Below, piece after piece: positions 44,973 to 53,061 of a DNA stretch of 64,000 nt. The notes under the pieces are model-generated. The model saw nothing but the letters and a program-made list of their open reading frames with translations. It had not been told where the DNA came from and ran no database searches. Position 1 is the first letter of the stretch, and each line of letters begins with the position of its first letter. A program made the translations under genes and the position numbers. Source of the stretch: JANMCE01 sp963791625 (GTDB lineage: Bacteria > Actinomycetota > Acidimicrobiia > Acidimicrobiales > Ilumatobacteraceae); the NCBI GenBank assembly GCA_963791625.1, contig CAWBTA010000006.1, positions 1,240,001-1,304,000 of the forward strand, read 5' to 3'.

Positions 44973-46586
44973 CTACACCAATGCGAGGCTCCGAACAACG
45001 AGGCCGAGCCCGACAACGACGACGAGCGCAGCCGTCGCGAACGGAGCGATCCTCCCCCAGCGGCGAAAGAATGTCCGTCCCCGTCCCCGTCCATCGCTGC
45101 GCCGCTCGGCAAAGCGATCACGCAGCCTCACGAGCAAGATGCCCGCCATGGTCAGTGTGGCGGCCATGCCGATGCCGTAGGCGAACACCAACACAACACC
45201 GAACGCGGTGCGTCCGAGCGCAATGGCCGAGAGCAGCACGACGAGCGCCGACGGACTCGGCACCAATCCCCCTGCTATGCCCATCCCGAAAAGCCCTCTC
45301 CGCGACACTTGCCTGTGTGGGAGAGGTGCGGCCAGCACGGTGGTTGAGCGTCTCGCTGCGGTAGCGACAAGCACGTCGCCGTGAGCGTGATCATGATGAT
45401 GTTCGTCATGATCATGGTCGTGGGGATGGGGATAGGGATGATCGTGTCCGTGTGGCTCGACCGGGCCGTGCGTGTGGCCGCCGGGACCGTGTGAATGGCC
45501 GTGCCACCGTTGGCCTCCGCGACGGGCATTCATCACAAGGCTGAAACCAAGTCCGGCGATCAACAGACCGCTGACGACCCCCAGCCAGCCGAGCACCACC
45601 TCCCCCGCCAGTGTCGTTGAAACAGTGAGGGCCAGCCCGAGTGCCAGTACGCCACCGGTGTGGGTTGCCGTGACCGTGGCGCCGACCATGACCGCGTCAC
45701 GAACCGAACCCTGCCGACCGGCAATGTAGGCAGCCATCACGGTCTTGCCGTGACCCGGGAGCACCGCATGAGACGCTCCGAGCACGAGGGCCATAGCGAT
45801 CGCGAGCAGGCCAACGCTCAAGGTCAACTGCCGACGACCGACCAGATCGTTGAACGACCGATTGACCCGCTCAACGAACGTCGTCATCGGACCCAGGCCC
45901 TCCACACTGAACGTCCGCTTCACCTTGGAGACCGCGGGTTGAACCGCTGCGCTGGACCCCGGCCGGATATCGAACTGGGCCGTGCTGATGGCCGAGGGCG
46001 ACGCCAGCAGATCGGCCGGGTAGCGCTCGAGGCGATCGGTGACGCTCGAGTTCGGTACCGAGGAATTGAGCAGGCTCACCCCGTCACCAACGGCAGTCAC
46101 TTCACGCCACCCCACACGGTCAACGAGGTAGGAATCGGTAAAGCGAACCGATCGAGCCGACGACGCATCGAACGGCGCCTCGAGTCGACATTCAAGTCTT
46201 CCGGTGGGCAGCGATGCCTGTCCGACACGGTGGACGAACGACGTCGCTGCAACCCTGAAGACGGTTGCGACTCCGTCGACGGACAGGTTCAGTTTCGACT
46301 GCATCGCGCCGCACTGGCTGCGACCGTAGCGATCAAGTTCATCAGTCGAGAGCACGCCGTCACCGTTGGTATCGACGGTCCGTTGCGCTTGAGCCGTGGG
46401 TAGTTCGGCCACATCGATCACGGCATCATCGATCACCAAGTCAGGCTGTACCCGCAGGCCGTGATAGTGGTTGACACTGAGGTTGCCGAGCGGATGGGCC
46501 TGCGCGGGTATGGGCAGAGCCCCTACTCCGATCACAGCGGCTCCAGCCGCCAAAATCGTTCGCATCCAACGTCGTCGTGCAGACAT
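44973..46586 (-). CDS. NicO/RcnA-like nickel/cobalt transporter with EF-hand and His-rich loop
   Basis: 537 residues from ATG 46586, with a signal peptide (TILAAGAAVIGVGALPIPAQA-type core). The exported N-terminal domain holds a perfect EF-hand loop: D72-x-N74-x-D76-G-x-L-S80-x-x-E83. Then come membrane helices of the NicO family (LGASHAVLPGHGKTVMAAYI) and a cytoplasmic or outer loop of about 45 residues with over 15 His (around GHDHPYPHPHDHDHDEHHHD). NicO proteins move nickel or cobalt out of the cell. The gene is divergent from the LAL regulator. The start has no good ribosome site; ATG 46565 is an alternative. Confidence 0.88.
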   Translation of the reverse strand: MSARRRWMRTILAAGAAVIGVGALPIPAQAHPLGNLSVNHYHGLRVQPDLVIDDAVIDVAELPTAQAQRTVDTNGDGVLSTDELDRYGRSQCGAMQSKLNLSVDGVATVFRVAATSFVHRVGQASLPTGRLECRLEAPFDASSARSVRFTDSYLVDRVGWREVTAVGDGVSLLNSSVPNSSVTDRLERYPADLLASPSAISTAQFDIRPGSSAAVQPAVSKVKRTFSVEGLGPMTTFVERVNRSFNDLVGRRQLTLSVGLLAIAMALVLGASHAVLPGHGKTVMAAYIAGRQGSVRDAVMVGATVTATHTGGVLALGLALTVSTTLAGEVVLGWLGVVSGLLIAGLGFSLVMNARRGGQRWHGHSHGPGGHTHGPVEPHGHDHPYPHPHDHDHDEHHHDHAHGDVLVATAARRSTTVLAAPLPHRQVSRRGLFGMGIAGGLVPSPSALVVLLSAIALGRTAFGVVLVFAYGIGMAATLTMAGILLVRLRDRFAERRSDGRGRGRTFFRRWGRIAPFATAALVVVVGLGLVVRSLALV

Positions 46587-46887
46587 CAGGTCACCAGTCC
46601 GAGCGTGTTGGTGTTGACGTTTGTAGCCGGCCAGCGTGTCCTGTACTGCTGTCCATAGAACCCTCCGGTTGGTGGTTGAAAGTGCAACGGCTCTTGGAGG
46701 AGATCGTCTAACGGTCGAAGCGAAACACGAATCACGCACCCCTATTGTTCAGGTTTCGTCGCCAAGCGCCCGGCGGATCACTGGCTCTCGTGGGAGACGC
46801 CGGGTCAGCTACGCTTGGAGTGTTACGCCTGTCAGCGGGACGGGCTGTCCACCTCATGTCCGGTGGTGTCGAGTCAGGAGCGCGGCG
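46587..46887. other. Divergent intergenic region, nothing recognised
   Basis: 301 bases between the NicO-like gene and the LAL regulator. Only the AGGAG ribosome site at about 46876-46880 is supported. The long open frame upstream of the LAL start is not homologous to anything I know. Confidence 0.5.
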
Positions 46888-49590
46888 ATGAGCGATCCCG
46901 ACAAACGCCGACAGTCGAACGCCCTGCGGGCGAGGTGGCCATTCGCCGCTCGCGACGTCGAAATCGCCGCCATCGAAGGCCTCATCAACGACCCACCCCG
47001 GCGGTCGGTGTTTCTGTTCGGACCGGCGGGAGTCGGCAAGACACAGCTGTCGTCCGAACTGCGCCTTCGCGCCGAAGTGGCGGGTGTGCCAACACTACGT
47101 ATTGTCGGGAACTCGACCTCGGCACAGATCCCATTCGGCGCGGTAGCTCATCTTCTGCATGCACCTGGCGCGTCAGGTGAGCCATTGAGGGCCGAGATCA
47201 GTCATGACGCGGCGAACGAAGCGGCGATCCTTGTTGGCAATGTCGAACGACACGTACGAGCGGTAGGAAATGGCAACGCCATATTGCTCGTCGACGATGC
47301 CCACCTTCTCGACTCGCTTTCGGCGGCTGCGGTCGCACTTGTGATTTCCACCCGAGCAGCAAGAGTGGTCGCCACGGTTCGCGTTGGTGAGAGCCTGCAC
47401 GACGCCCTGTCGTGGGCACTACGCAACGGAGAAGCCGTGCGCGTTGAACTTGACGGTTTGGACGACCAGAGCATGGACTTGCTCATGGAAGTCGCGGCCG
47501 GTGCACCAGTGCACCAGAGTGCGAAAGGTGCGCTCCGGAATAGGGCCATGGGGAACGTGCTCTATCTGCGCGAGCTGCTGTTGGGAGCGGTGGAGTCTGG
47601 CGCGCTCCAGCTCGTAGAGGGGTGTTGGCGGCTCGTCGGAACACTCGCGCCCAGCGCGCAGCTGCTCGACGTTCTGGGGCAACGGCTCGGGCCGCTCACG
47701 CCTCCCAATCGTCGGGCGCTTGAGCTCATCGCCGTCGCCGGTTCGCTGGAGCTCATCGTGGGTGAGTCACTCGAACCCGACGCCGATTTGGCTGCGCTCG
47801 AAGCCGACGGTTTCATCCAAACTCGCACGACCGATATCCCCGGGTCACAGCGCGTGGAGCTCTCGGTCGTACATCCCTTGATCGCCGAGGCGGTGCTCGG
47901 CCGAATGACGACGCTTCGCGGACGGACGCTGCGTACCTCGTTGGCCGACTCAATGGAGCAATCCGCCAGTGAGACGTGGGCCGACCTGCTTCGCATCGCA
48001 ATTCTCCGGCTTGAGGCCGGCGGTCCGGTAGACGGGGCCGCGCTTACACGCGGTGCCTTCCTCGCTCGTTACGGACACGACTTTGCGCTGACCGCACGGC
48101 TCGGAGGCGCGGCATTCAAGGTGACGCCGACCATCAGGTTGGCACTTCTCCTCGCGGAGGCGCTGTCCGAACTCGGTCAGTTCGCCGACGCTCGGTTGGT
48201 ACTTGAGTCGGCAATGACGTTTGCCGTTGCCGAGAACGAGGTCGCGACCATCGGCGCCGAACTCATCACCGTGCTGTTCTGGGGCGTGCAGGACGACGCC
48301 GCAGCGCTGGCCTTGGCCGACGCGTTGCAGTCGTCGCTTACCGACGTCAGGAACATAGGAGCGATCAAGGCATCGCGGGCATCAATCCTTGCCTGGTCAG
48401 GCGACGGCGCTACGTCAATCGCAATGCTCGATCTGTTTCAGCCGCGCAGCGAGGCGTCGATCTGTCAGCTCTCAACGGTTCGCTCAATCGTGCTGACCTT
48501 GGTCGGACGCACAAGCGACGGAATCGCTAGTGCCGAGCAGGCGTACGCGATATCGATGCGCACCGACCGACCGACGGGGATGGCACACCCGGGCACACAC
48601 CTTTCGAATCTGGCGTTGGGTCTGCAGGAGGCCGGGCGGTTCGCCGAGGCGCTCAAGCACGCTCAAGACGGCTATGAGCACGCCATGAATGACGATGTGT
48701 TCATCACGCCCGTCTGGTGCAGTCTCATCGCCGCCGAGTGCTGTGTTGTCCTCGGGCGCGTCGCCGAGGCTCGACACCACTTCGAGCGAGCTCTGACCGA
48801 GGCGCACAAACGTCGTTTTCGCGGAACGATCATTCTCGCGTTGGCAGGCTTGGCCATGACCAGCGCGTTGCTCGGAGACATCGGAACAGGTGAGACGCTC
48901 ATGGATGCGTCCGATGCCGAGACCGGCCGTGTGGGTTTGTTCGCGCCCAGCTTGGCCGTTGCCCGGGCGACGATTGCGTCCGCGAAGGGATCCTACGGCG
49001 AGGCCATTCGAGTCTTGCAGGATGCCGTGTCCGTAGCTGAGCAGGGCGGACTCGTCAGCGGCGAGGCACGGGGACTGCACGAGTTGGTTCGCCTCGGGTT
49101 GGCGTCGCAGGTGTCCGCTCGGCTCGCCATTCTCGCCACTCGCTCCGATAGCGCATTCGTGGCATTGATGTCGGCTCACGCCGCGGCACTCGTCGCGGAT
49201 GACGCCGTTGCCTTGAGCGCTCTGGCCGAGGCGTTTGAAGCCACCGGAGCGATTGTGTTCGCAGCCGAAGCCGCGGCCGAAGCATCGAGTGCGTTTCATC
49301 GCGACGGCAACCGTCGGCTGGCAACAGCGGCTGCCCTTCGATCCCAGGAGCTCTACCGGGCGTGCGACACCCCGCCGCGAGTAACAACCTTTCGAACCCC
49401 GACAATCGCGCCGTTGTCCGGCCGCGAACGCGAAATCGCCTATCTTGCGGCCGACGGCGTTGCCAACAAAGCGATCGCCGAGCGCCTGTTTCTGTCCACT
49501 CGTACCGTCGAGAGCCACCTTGGCAACGTCTACGTGAAGCTAGGCGTGACGAGTCGCTCCGGATTAAAGGCCGCGCTTCGATCCGACTAG
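46888..49590 (+). CDS. LAL-type LuxR-family regulator (large ATP-binding)
   Basis: 900 residues from ATG 46888 with AGGAG eight bases upstream. Residues 45-52 are an intact Walker A (GPAGVGKT), with Walker B ILLVDDAHLLD; a long alpha-helical TPR-like middle; and at the C-terminus a LuxR-type HTH (LSGREREIAYLAADGVANKA, then FLSTRTVESHLGNVYVKLGV). LAL regulators activate catabolic or secondary-metabolism operons after ligand binding. Genes downstream to 53 kb share a palindromic element and form its candidate regulon. Confidence 0.92.
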   Translation: MSDPDKRRQSNALRARWPFAARDVEIAAIEGLINDPPRRSVFLFGPAGVGKTQLSSELRLRAEVAGVPTLRIVGNSTSAQIPFGAVAHLLHAPGASGEPLRAEISHDAANEAAILVGNVERHVRAVGNGNAILLVDDAHLLDSLSAAAVALVISTRAARVVATVRVGESLHDALSWALRNGEAVRVELDGLDDQSMDLLMEVAAGAPVHQSAKGALRNRAMGNVLYLRELLLGAVESGALQLVEGCWRLVGTLAPSAQLLDVLGQRLGPLTPPNRRALELIAVAGSLELIVGESLEPDADLAALEADGFIQTRTTDIPGSQRVELSVVHPLIAEAVLGRMTTLRGRTLRTSLADSMEQSASETWADLLRIAILRLEAGGPVDGAALTRGAFLARYGHDFALTARLGGAAFKVTPTIRLALLLAEALSELGQFADARLVLESAMTFAVAENEVATIGAELITVLFWGVQDDAAALALADALQSSLTDVRNIGAIKASRASILAWSGDGATSIAMLDLFQPRSEASICQLSTVRSIVLTLVGRTSDGIASAEQAYAISMRTDRPTGMAHPGTHLSNLALGLQEAGRFAEALKHAQDGYEHAMNDDVFITPVWCSLIAAECCVVLGRVAEARHHFERALTEAHKRRFRGTIILALAGLAMTSALLGDIGTGETLMDASDAETGRVGLFAPSLAVARATIASAKGSYGEAIRVLQDAVSVAEQGGLVSGEARGLHELVRLGLASQVSARLAILATRSDSAFVALMSAHAAALVADDAVALSALAEAFEATGAIVFAAEAAAEASSAFHRDGNRRLATAAALRSQELYRACDTPPRVTTFRTPTIAPLSGREREIAYLAADGVANKAIAERLFLSTRTVESHLGNVYVKLGVTSRSGLKAALRSD

Positions 49591-49605
49591 GTAGCGGATA
49601 CGGAT
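49590..49605 (+). promoter_or_regulatory. Candidate LAL site D (upstream of 49642)
   Basis: GGTAGCGGATACGGAT, 36 bp before the start codon of the small protein. It matches the consensus CGTAG(T/C)(C/G)ACTAC(C/G)GAT at 13 of 16 positions and is the weakest of the four copies. Confidence 0.4.
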
Positions 49606-49641
49606 GCGCTCGGACCTAGGGGCTTTTACCTTGGAGTACCT

Positions 49642-49851
49642 ATGACAACAGCGAATCTCGTTCGAGTTGATGGAAGCGTCCTCATCAATACCGATCACAT
49701 CGTTTCGATCGTTCCGGCCCCCATGCTGACCAACGCCGCCCGTTTCGACATTCACATGGTGAACGGCCACACCCATGCCTGGCCGATCCGAAGCGGTGAA
49801 GACGCGGAAGCAGCGCTACAACGCCTATTCATCACGCTCACCCAGGGGTAG
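49642..49851 (+). CDS. Small hypothetical protein
   Basis: 69 residues with TTGGAG six bases before ATG. Two beta-strand pairs are predicted (LVRVDGSVLINTDHIVSIVP, FDIHMVNGHTHAWPI) and a C-terminal helix (GEDAEAALQRLF). It resembles short proteins of the type that carry a single split strand pair around a conserved DxxHIVSI block, but I name no family. First gene after the LAL regulator, 52 bp downstream. Confidence 0.7.
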   Translation: MTTANLVRVDGSVLINTDHIVSIVPAPMLTNAARFDIHMVNGHTHAWPIRSGEDAEAALQRLFITLTQG

Positions 49852-49919
49852 CGGAAGCGGCCCCACCTCCACAGATCCATGGGCCGAAGGGATCAAACTG
49901 TCGTTCTGCCCCGAAAATA

Positions 49920-49935
49920 CGTAGTCACTACGGAT
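49920..49935 (+). promoter_or_regulatory. Candidate LAL site A (upstream of 50028)
   Basis: CGTAGTCACTACGGAT, a 6-bp inverted repeat (CGTAGT/ACTACG) around one base, 92 bp before the SHOCT-protein start. Confidence 0.55.
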
Positions 49936-50027
49936 TCGCTATCGCAGCCGTCTCCTTACGTTGGTCACCAGTCCCTATTCACCGGGGAATGGAGCGACGC
50001 CAACGCGTCAGAGCAGGAGAAACGTTG

Positions 50028-50630
50028 ATGTTCGGGCACGGCTGGCAGAAGGGCGAAGCAACCATCGTGGCGGTGCACAACAAACGCACCACCGGCAGCG
50101 GCATGGTCACCATCCACGAGTACCTCGCCGATGTGCGACCGGCCGATGGACCGGCGATCCGGACCGTCATCCAAGAGCCGAACATCTGTATCGACTTCGC
50201 GCCGCCGCACACCGGTAGCACCGTGAGTGTGCTGATAAAGGGTGACAAGGTGAAGTTCGACCAGGACGACCCTCGTATCAGCAGCAAGGCGCGCAAGGCG
50301 GCTGCCGACGCAAGATTCGCCGCAAAGGTCGACGGCACCGAACCGAACTCGACCGACCCACTCGCCACACTGACGGGTCGGCGTGACATCGCAGCGCTAC
50401 TCGGAGGCGACGCAGGGATGGAGCAAATCCGTGCGTTCGCCGCGCAGGCGAGAGCATCGGGGAGCGCCACCTTTGTCGGTGGTTCGGCAATGGCTCCGGC
50501 GCCCGCCGCTCCGTCCGACCACGACGATCCGGCGGCACGCCTCTCGAACCTCGAAGCCCTCAAGCAGCGCGGCTTGATGACCGACGCCGAGTACGCGACC
50601 GCACGCAAACGCATCATCGACGCGCTCTGA
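50028..50630 (+). CDS. SHOCT-domain protein
   Basis: 200 residues from ATG 50028, chosen over an upstream ATG because AGGAGA lies eight bases before. The N-terminal half is beta rich (EATIVAVHNKRTTGSGMVTI, GSTVSVLIKGDKVKF). The C-terminus is a SHOCT motif: DPAARLSNLEALKQRGLMTD followed by AEYATARKRIIDAL, a short helix pair found in stress, membrane and secreted proteins. Function unknown. It carries a copy of the shared element upstream. Confidence 0.82.
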   Translation: MFGHGWQKGEATIVAVHNKRTTGSGMVTIHEYLADVRPADGPAIRTVIQEPNICIDFAPPHTGSTVSVLIKGDKVKFDQDDPRISSKARKAAADARFAAKVDGTEPNSTDPLATLTGRRDIAALLGGDAGMEQIRAFAAQARASGSATFVGGSAMAPAPAAPSDHDDPAARLSNLEALKQRGLMTDAEYATARKRIIDAL

Positions 50631-50679
50631 GCATGCGACCTCCACTACCAGTCTCCGAAGGATGGACGGCCGCCGGTTG

Positions 50680-50695
50680 CGTAGTCACTACCGAT
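50680..50695 (+). promoter_or_regulatory. Candidate LAL site B (upstream of 50771)
   Basis: CGTAGTCACTACCGAT, 75 bp before the start of the Tat-exported protein. Differs from site A at one base. Confidence 0.55.
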
Positions 50696-50770
50696 GTAAT
50701 GGCTGACCGACCGGTGTTGTGATGAGCGAACCAACCGCATCCAATTCACAAACCAATCATGAGGAGAATA

Positions 50771-51871
50771 ATGAACAGCGACGACAGGATTGCCGAACTC
50801 GAAGCGAAGGTCGCGCGGTACGGCGACCTCGAGGTGAAAGTGGTGCAGCTGACCCGATTGCTCGAGGAGCAGACGGATCAACCGACTCGGACGACCCAGG
50901 TTGAGCACAGCCCGCAGTCATCCCGGCGAGGCATGCTCAAATTGGCAGGCGCAGCGGCGGCCGGGACCGTTGTCAGCAGCCTCGCTTTCGCACGACCGGC
51001 GGCCGCGACGACGGACGAAGCGCTGGTCACCGGGCATATCAACCACGCGACGCAACAGACTCAAATTTCCTACGGCGGCGCCATAAACACGACCGTCGGA
51101 CCCAGTTTTTCGGGCTCCACCGCGATGCTCAAGGTTGACGCAACCGGGTCGCCGAGCGACACCACGCTTGCCATCGACGCGAGAAGCAACGGCGTGGCGA
51201 TGATCGCCAACGGCGTAGGAGGCGGCGTGTTGGCCGCTTCCGGAGACGGTCCCGGCACCTTCGGGTTCCGGTCGACAGGCGGCAACTACTCGTTGATCTC
51301 GCAGTTCACCGGAAAGGCGAACCTCTTTCTGTCCGGTCTCGGGAAGACACCACCGCTACAGCGTGTCGATGACCATCTCGTCGGTGAAATCGACAACGTC
51401 AGCGGGGACCTGTGGATGTGTGTCGTCGCCGGCGTACCGGGAACCTGGCGCAAGATCACCGGCCCGAGCGTGGCCGGCGCCTTTCACGCGATCTCGCCGT
51501 CACGCGTATACGACTCGCGATCGGCTGCTCCGGCGCCGGGAGCACTGAGCCAGGGGACGAACCGGTTGGTGTCGGTTGCCGACAAGCGCGACCTCAACAC
51601 AGGAGCAGTCACGACGGCCAACGTGGTGCCAGTCGGGGCGACGGCTATCTCGGTGAACCTGACGGTGACCGGAACTGGTGGCGGCGGCTATCTGGCGGTG
51701 AATGAGGGCGGGAACAACACGATCTCGGCGTCGGCGATCAACTGGACCAACCCCGAGTCATCGATCGCAAACTCGATCATCGTGCCGATCAACGTGACCC
51801 GACAGGTCAGCGTGATTTGTGGCCAGGGCAGCACCCACTTCATCCTCGATGTCTCGGGCTACTACCTGTAG
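50771..51871 (+). CDS. Tat-exported protein with actinobacterial surface domain
   Basis: 366 residues from ATG 50771 with GAGGAG upstream. After a short coiled coil (DDRIAELEAKVARYGDLEVK) comes a Tat signal (SSRRGMLKLAGAAAAGTVVS, then SSLAFARPAAA). The C-terminal half is a beta domain, FHAISPSRVYDSRSAAPAPG then ISVNLTVTGTGGGGYLAVNE and a final GSTHFILDVSGYYL, a module seen in many exported actinobacterial proteins. The middle is glycine rich and repetitive. The role is unknown; surface or wall location is likely. Confidence 0.82.
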   Translation: MNSDDRIAELEAKVARYGDLEVKVVQLTRLLEEQTDQPTRTTQVEHSPQSSRRGMLKLAGAAAAGTVVSSLAFARPAAATTDEALVTGHINHATQQTQISYGGAINTTVGPSFSGSTAMLKVDATGSPSDTTLAIDARSNGVAMIANGVGGGVLAASGDGPGTFGFRSTGGNYSLISQFTGKANLFLSGLGKTPPLQRVDDHLVGEIDNVSGDLWMCVVAGVPGTWRKITGPSVAGAFHAISPSRVYDSRSAAPAPGALSQGTNRLVSVADKRDLNTGAVTTANVVPVGATAISVNLTVTGTGGGGYLAVNEGGNNTISASAINWTNPESSIANSIIVPINVTRQVSVICGQGSTHFILDVSGYYL

Positions 51872-51905
51872 CCCATAGCCGAGGCCAAGCGTGGCCGAGC
51901 GCAAC

Positions 51906-51942
51906 GAAGGCCGGCTGACGACATGATCGTCAGCCGGCCTTC
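51906..51942. terminator. Bidirectional terminator, 16-bp perfect stem
   Basis: GAAGGCCGGCTGACGA pairs with TCGTCAGCCGGCCTTC around a CATGA loop, between the convergent genes ending at 51871 and 51946. It can terminate both. Confidence 0.9.
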
Positions 51943-51945
51943 TCG

Positions 51946-52434
51946 CTACGGCTTGTCAACGATCACGTCGAGGTACTGGCTGCCAGTTGCGGCGTGTATC
52001 GCGTTGATGTCGAGATGATGCGTCGCGTTTCGAGCCAGAAACGTGAAAGCGAGCGTTGGTCCCTCGACGTTGGGGTTGTCGCTCGTAACACTGTAGCCAG
52101 CGGCCGCCAGCACCGAGCGATAGGCCAGGGCGTCGGCCTTCGCATCAGTGCTGACGTACCGGAGCAGCAAGCCGCCGTACTCGCCCGAGGTGTAGACGAG
52201 CTTTTGCGTCGGAGTTGGGATTTCCTTCGCCGGGAAGTCCGCAGGGAGCGCGGCCACTTCGGAGACCTCATGAAACTCGGGTTTCGTCGTGGTAGGCCCG
52301 GTTGTCGTGGGGGTGGTCCCTGCTGGCGCGGTCGTCGCTTGCGTGGGCGATTTCGCGCGTTGACCGCACGCCGAGCCGACAGCGACCAGGATAAGGAGCG
52401 ACGTTGCGGAGAGAGCGATCCAGCGAGTACTCAC
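51946..52434 (-). CDS. Small lipoprotein, paralogue of the next gene
   Basis: 162 residues. Signal with lipobox VGSAC-GQ, a Thr/Pro-rich linker, then LPADFPAKEIPTPTQKLVYT and LLLRYVSTDAKADALAYRSV. The same blocks occur in the gene just upstream (TDFPKDVPTPALP and FTLRYTSIDAKNDAVAYQKV), so they are tandem duplicates. No known family recognised. It is 3 bp from that gene, an operon. Confidence 0.8.
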   Translation of the reverse strand: MSTRWIALSATSLLILVAVGSACGQRAKSPTQATTAPAGTTPTTTGPTTTKPEFHEVSEVAALPADFPAKEIPTPTQKLVYTSGEYGGLLLRYVSTDAKADALAYRSVLAAAGYSVTSDNPNVEGPTLAFTFLARNATHHLDINAIHAATGSQYLDVIVDKP

Positions 52435-52437
52435 GGC

Positions 52438-52884
52438 CTATGCGGGCGTAACGATGACGGCGAGGTACTTGCCACCACCCGGCGCCTCCGTAGTGAACGC
52501 GCTTGCCTCGATGTGGACCGAGCCCTTTAGGGCCGTGACCGTATAGTTGTGCGAGCCACCTTCAAGGCCGTCAACCTCGCCAGTCAGCATGTAGCCGGCC
52601 TTTTCCATCACCTTCTGATAGGCGACGGCGTCGTTCTTGGCGTCGATGCTCGTGTACCGAAGTGTGAAGGTGCCGAGGGCGCCCACGGCGGTTTCTAGCG
52701 GCAGCGCTGGCGTGGGCACATCTTTCGGGAAGTCGGTAGGCATCTTGCCCTTGCCTGCCACCTCGACGCCCGCCTTCTTGAGGGCATCATCAGCCTTGCT
52801 CTTGGCGGCAGTGCCGCAGCCGGACGCAATGGTGACGACCAGAGTTGCGGAGATGATTGATCGAGAGATCAAGCGGTTGTTCAT
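52438..52884 (-). CDS. Small lipoprotein, first of a tandem pair
   Basis: 148 residues from ATG 52884, preceded by AAAGG; the frame begins earlier but without a ribosome site. Signal with lipobox TIASGC-GT. The body is LRYTSIDAKNDAVAYQKVME and AGYMLTGEVDGLEGGSHNYT, with a beta-rich tail. Function unknown. It shares the palindromic element with the genes on the other side of the terminator. Confidence 0.78.
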   Translation of the reverse strand: MNNRLISRSIISATLVVTIASGCGTAAKSKADDALKKAGVEVAGKGKMPTDFPKDVPTPALPLETAVGALGTFTLRYTSIDAKNDAVAYQKVMEKAGYMLTGEVDGLEGGSHNYTVTALKGSVHIEASAFTTEAPGGGKYLAVIVTPA

Positions 52885-52940
52885 GGTTGAGCCTTTCGTT
52901 TGAAGGTACATCCATCGTGCGGCTTAACCGCTTCGACCGC

Positions 52941-52956
52941 ATCGGTAGTCGCTACG
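52941..52956 (-). promoter_or_regulatory. Candidate LAL site C (upstream of 52884)
   Basis: On the minus strand CGTAGCGACTACCGAT, 56 bp before the lipoprotein start. It could also serve the divergent monooxygenase gene at 53062. Confidence 0.55.
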
Positions 52957-53061
52957 TAGCGAACGCCATCGCTCGGTTGTCAAGATCTTTCCGCGGGCTC
53001 AGCTCAGGGTCGCAATCCTCTCAGTATGAGACACTGGGGCGAAGGACAGTGAGGGGATGTT

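Noticed and set aside
46636..46887. N-terminal extension of the LAL regulator
   Set aside because: No ribosome site or family match; AGGAG before ATG 46888 fits the start.
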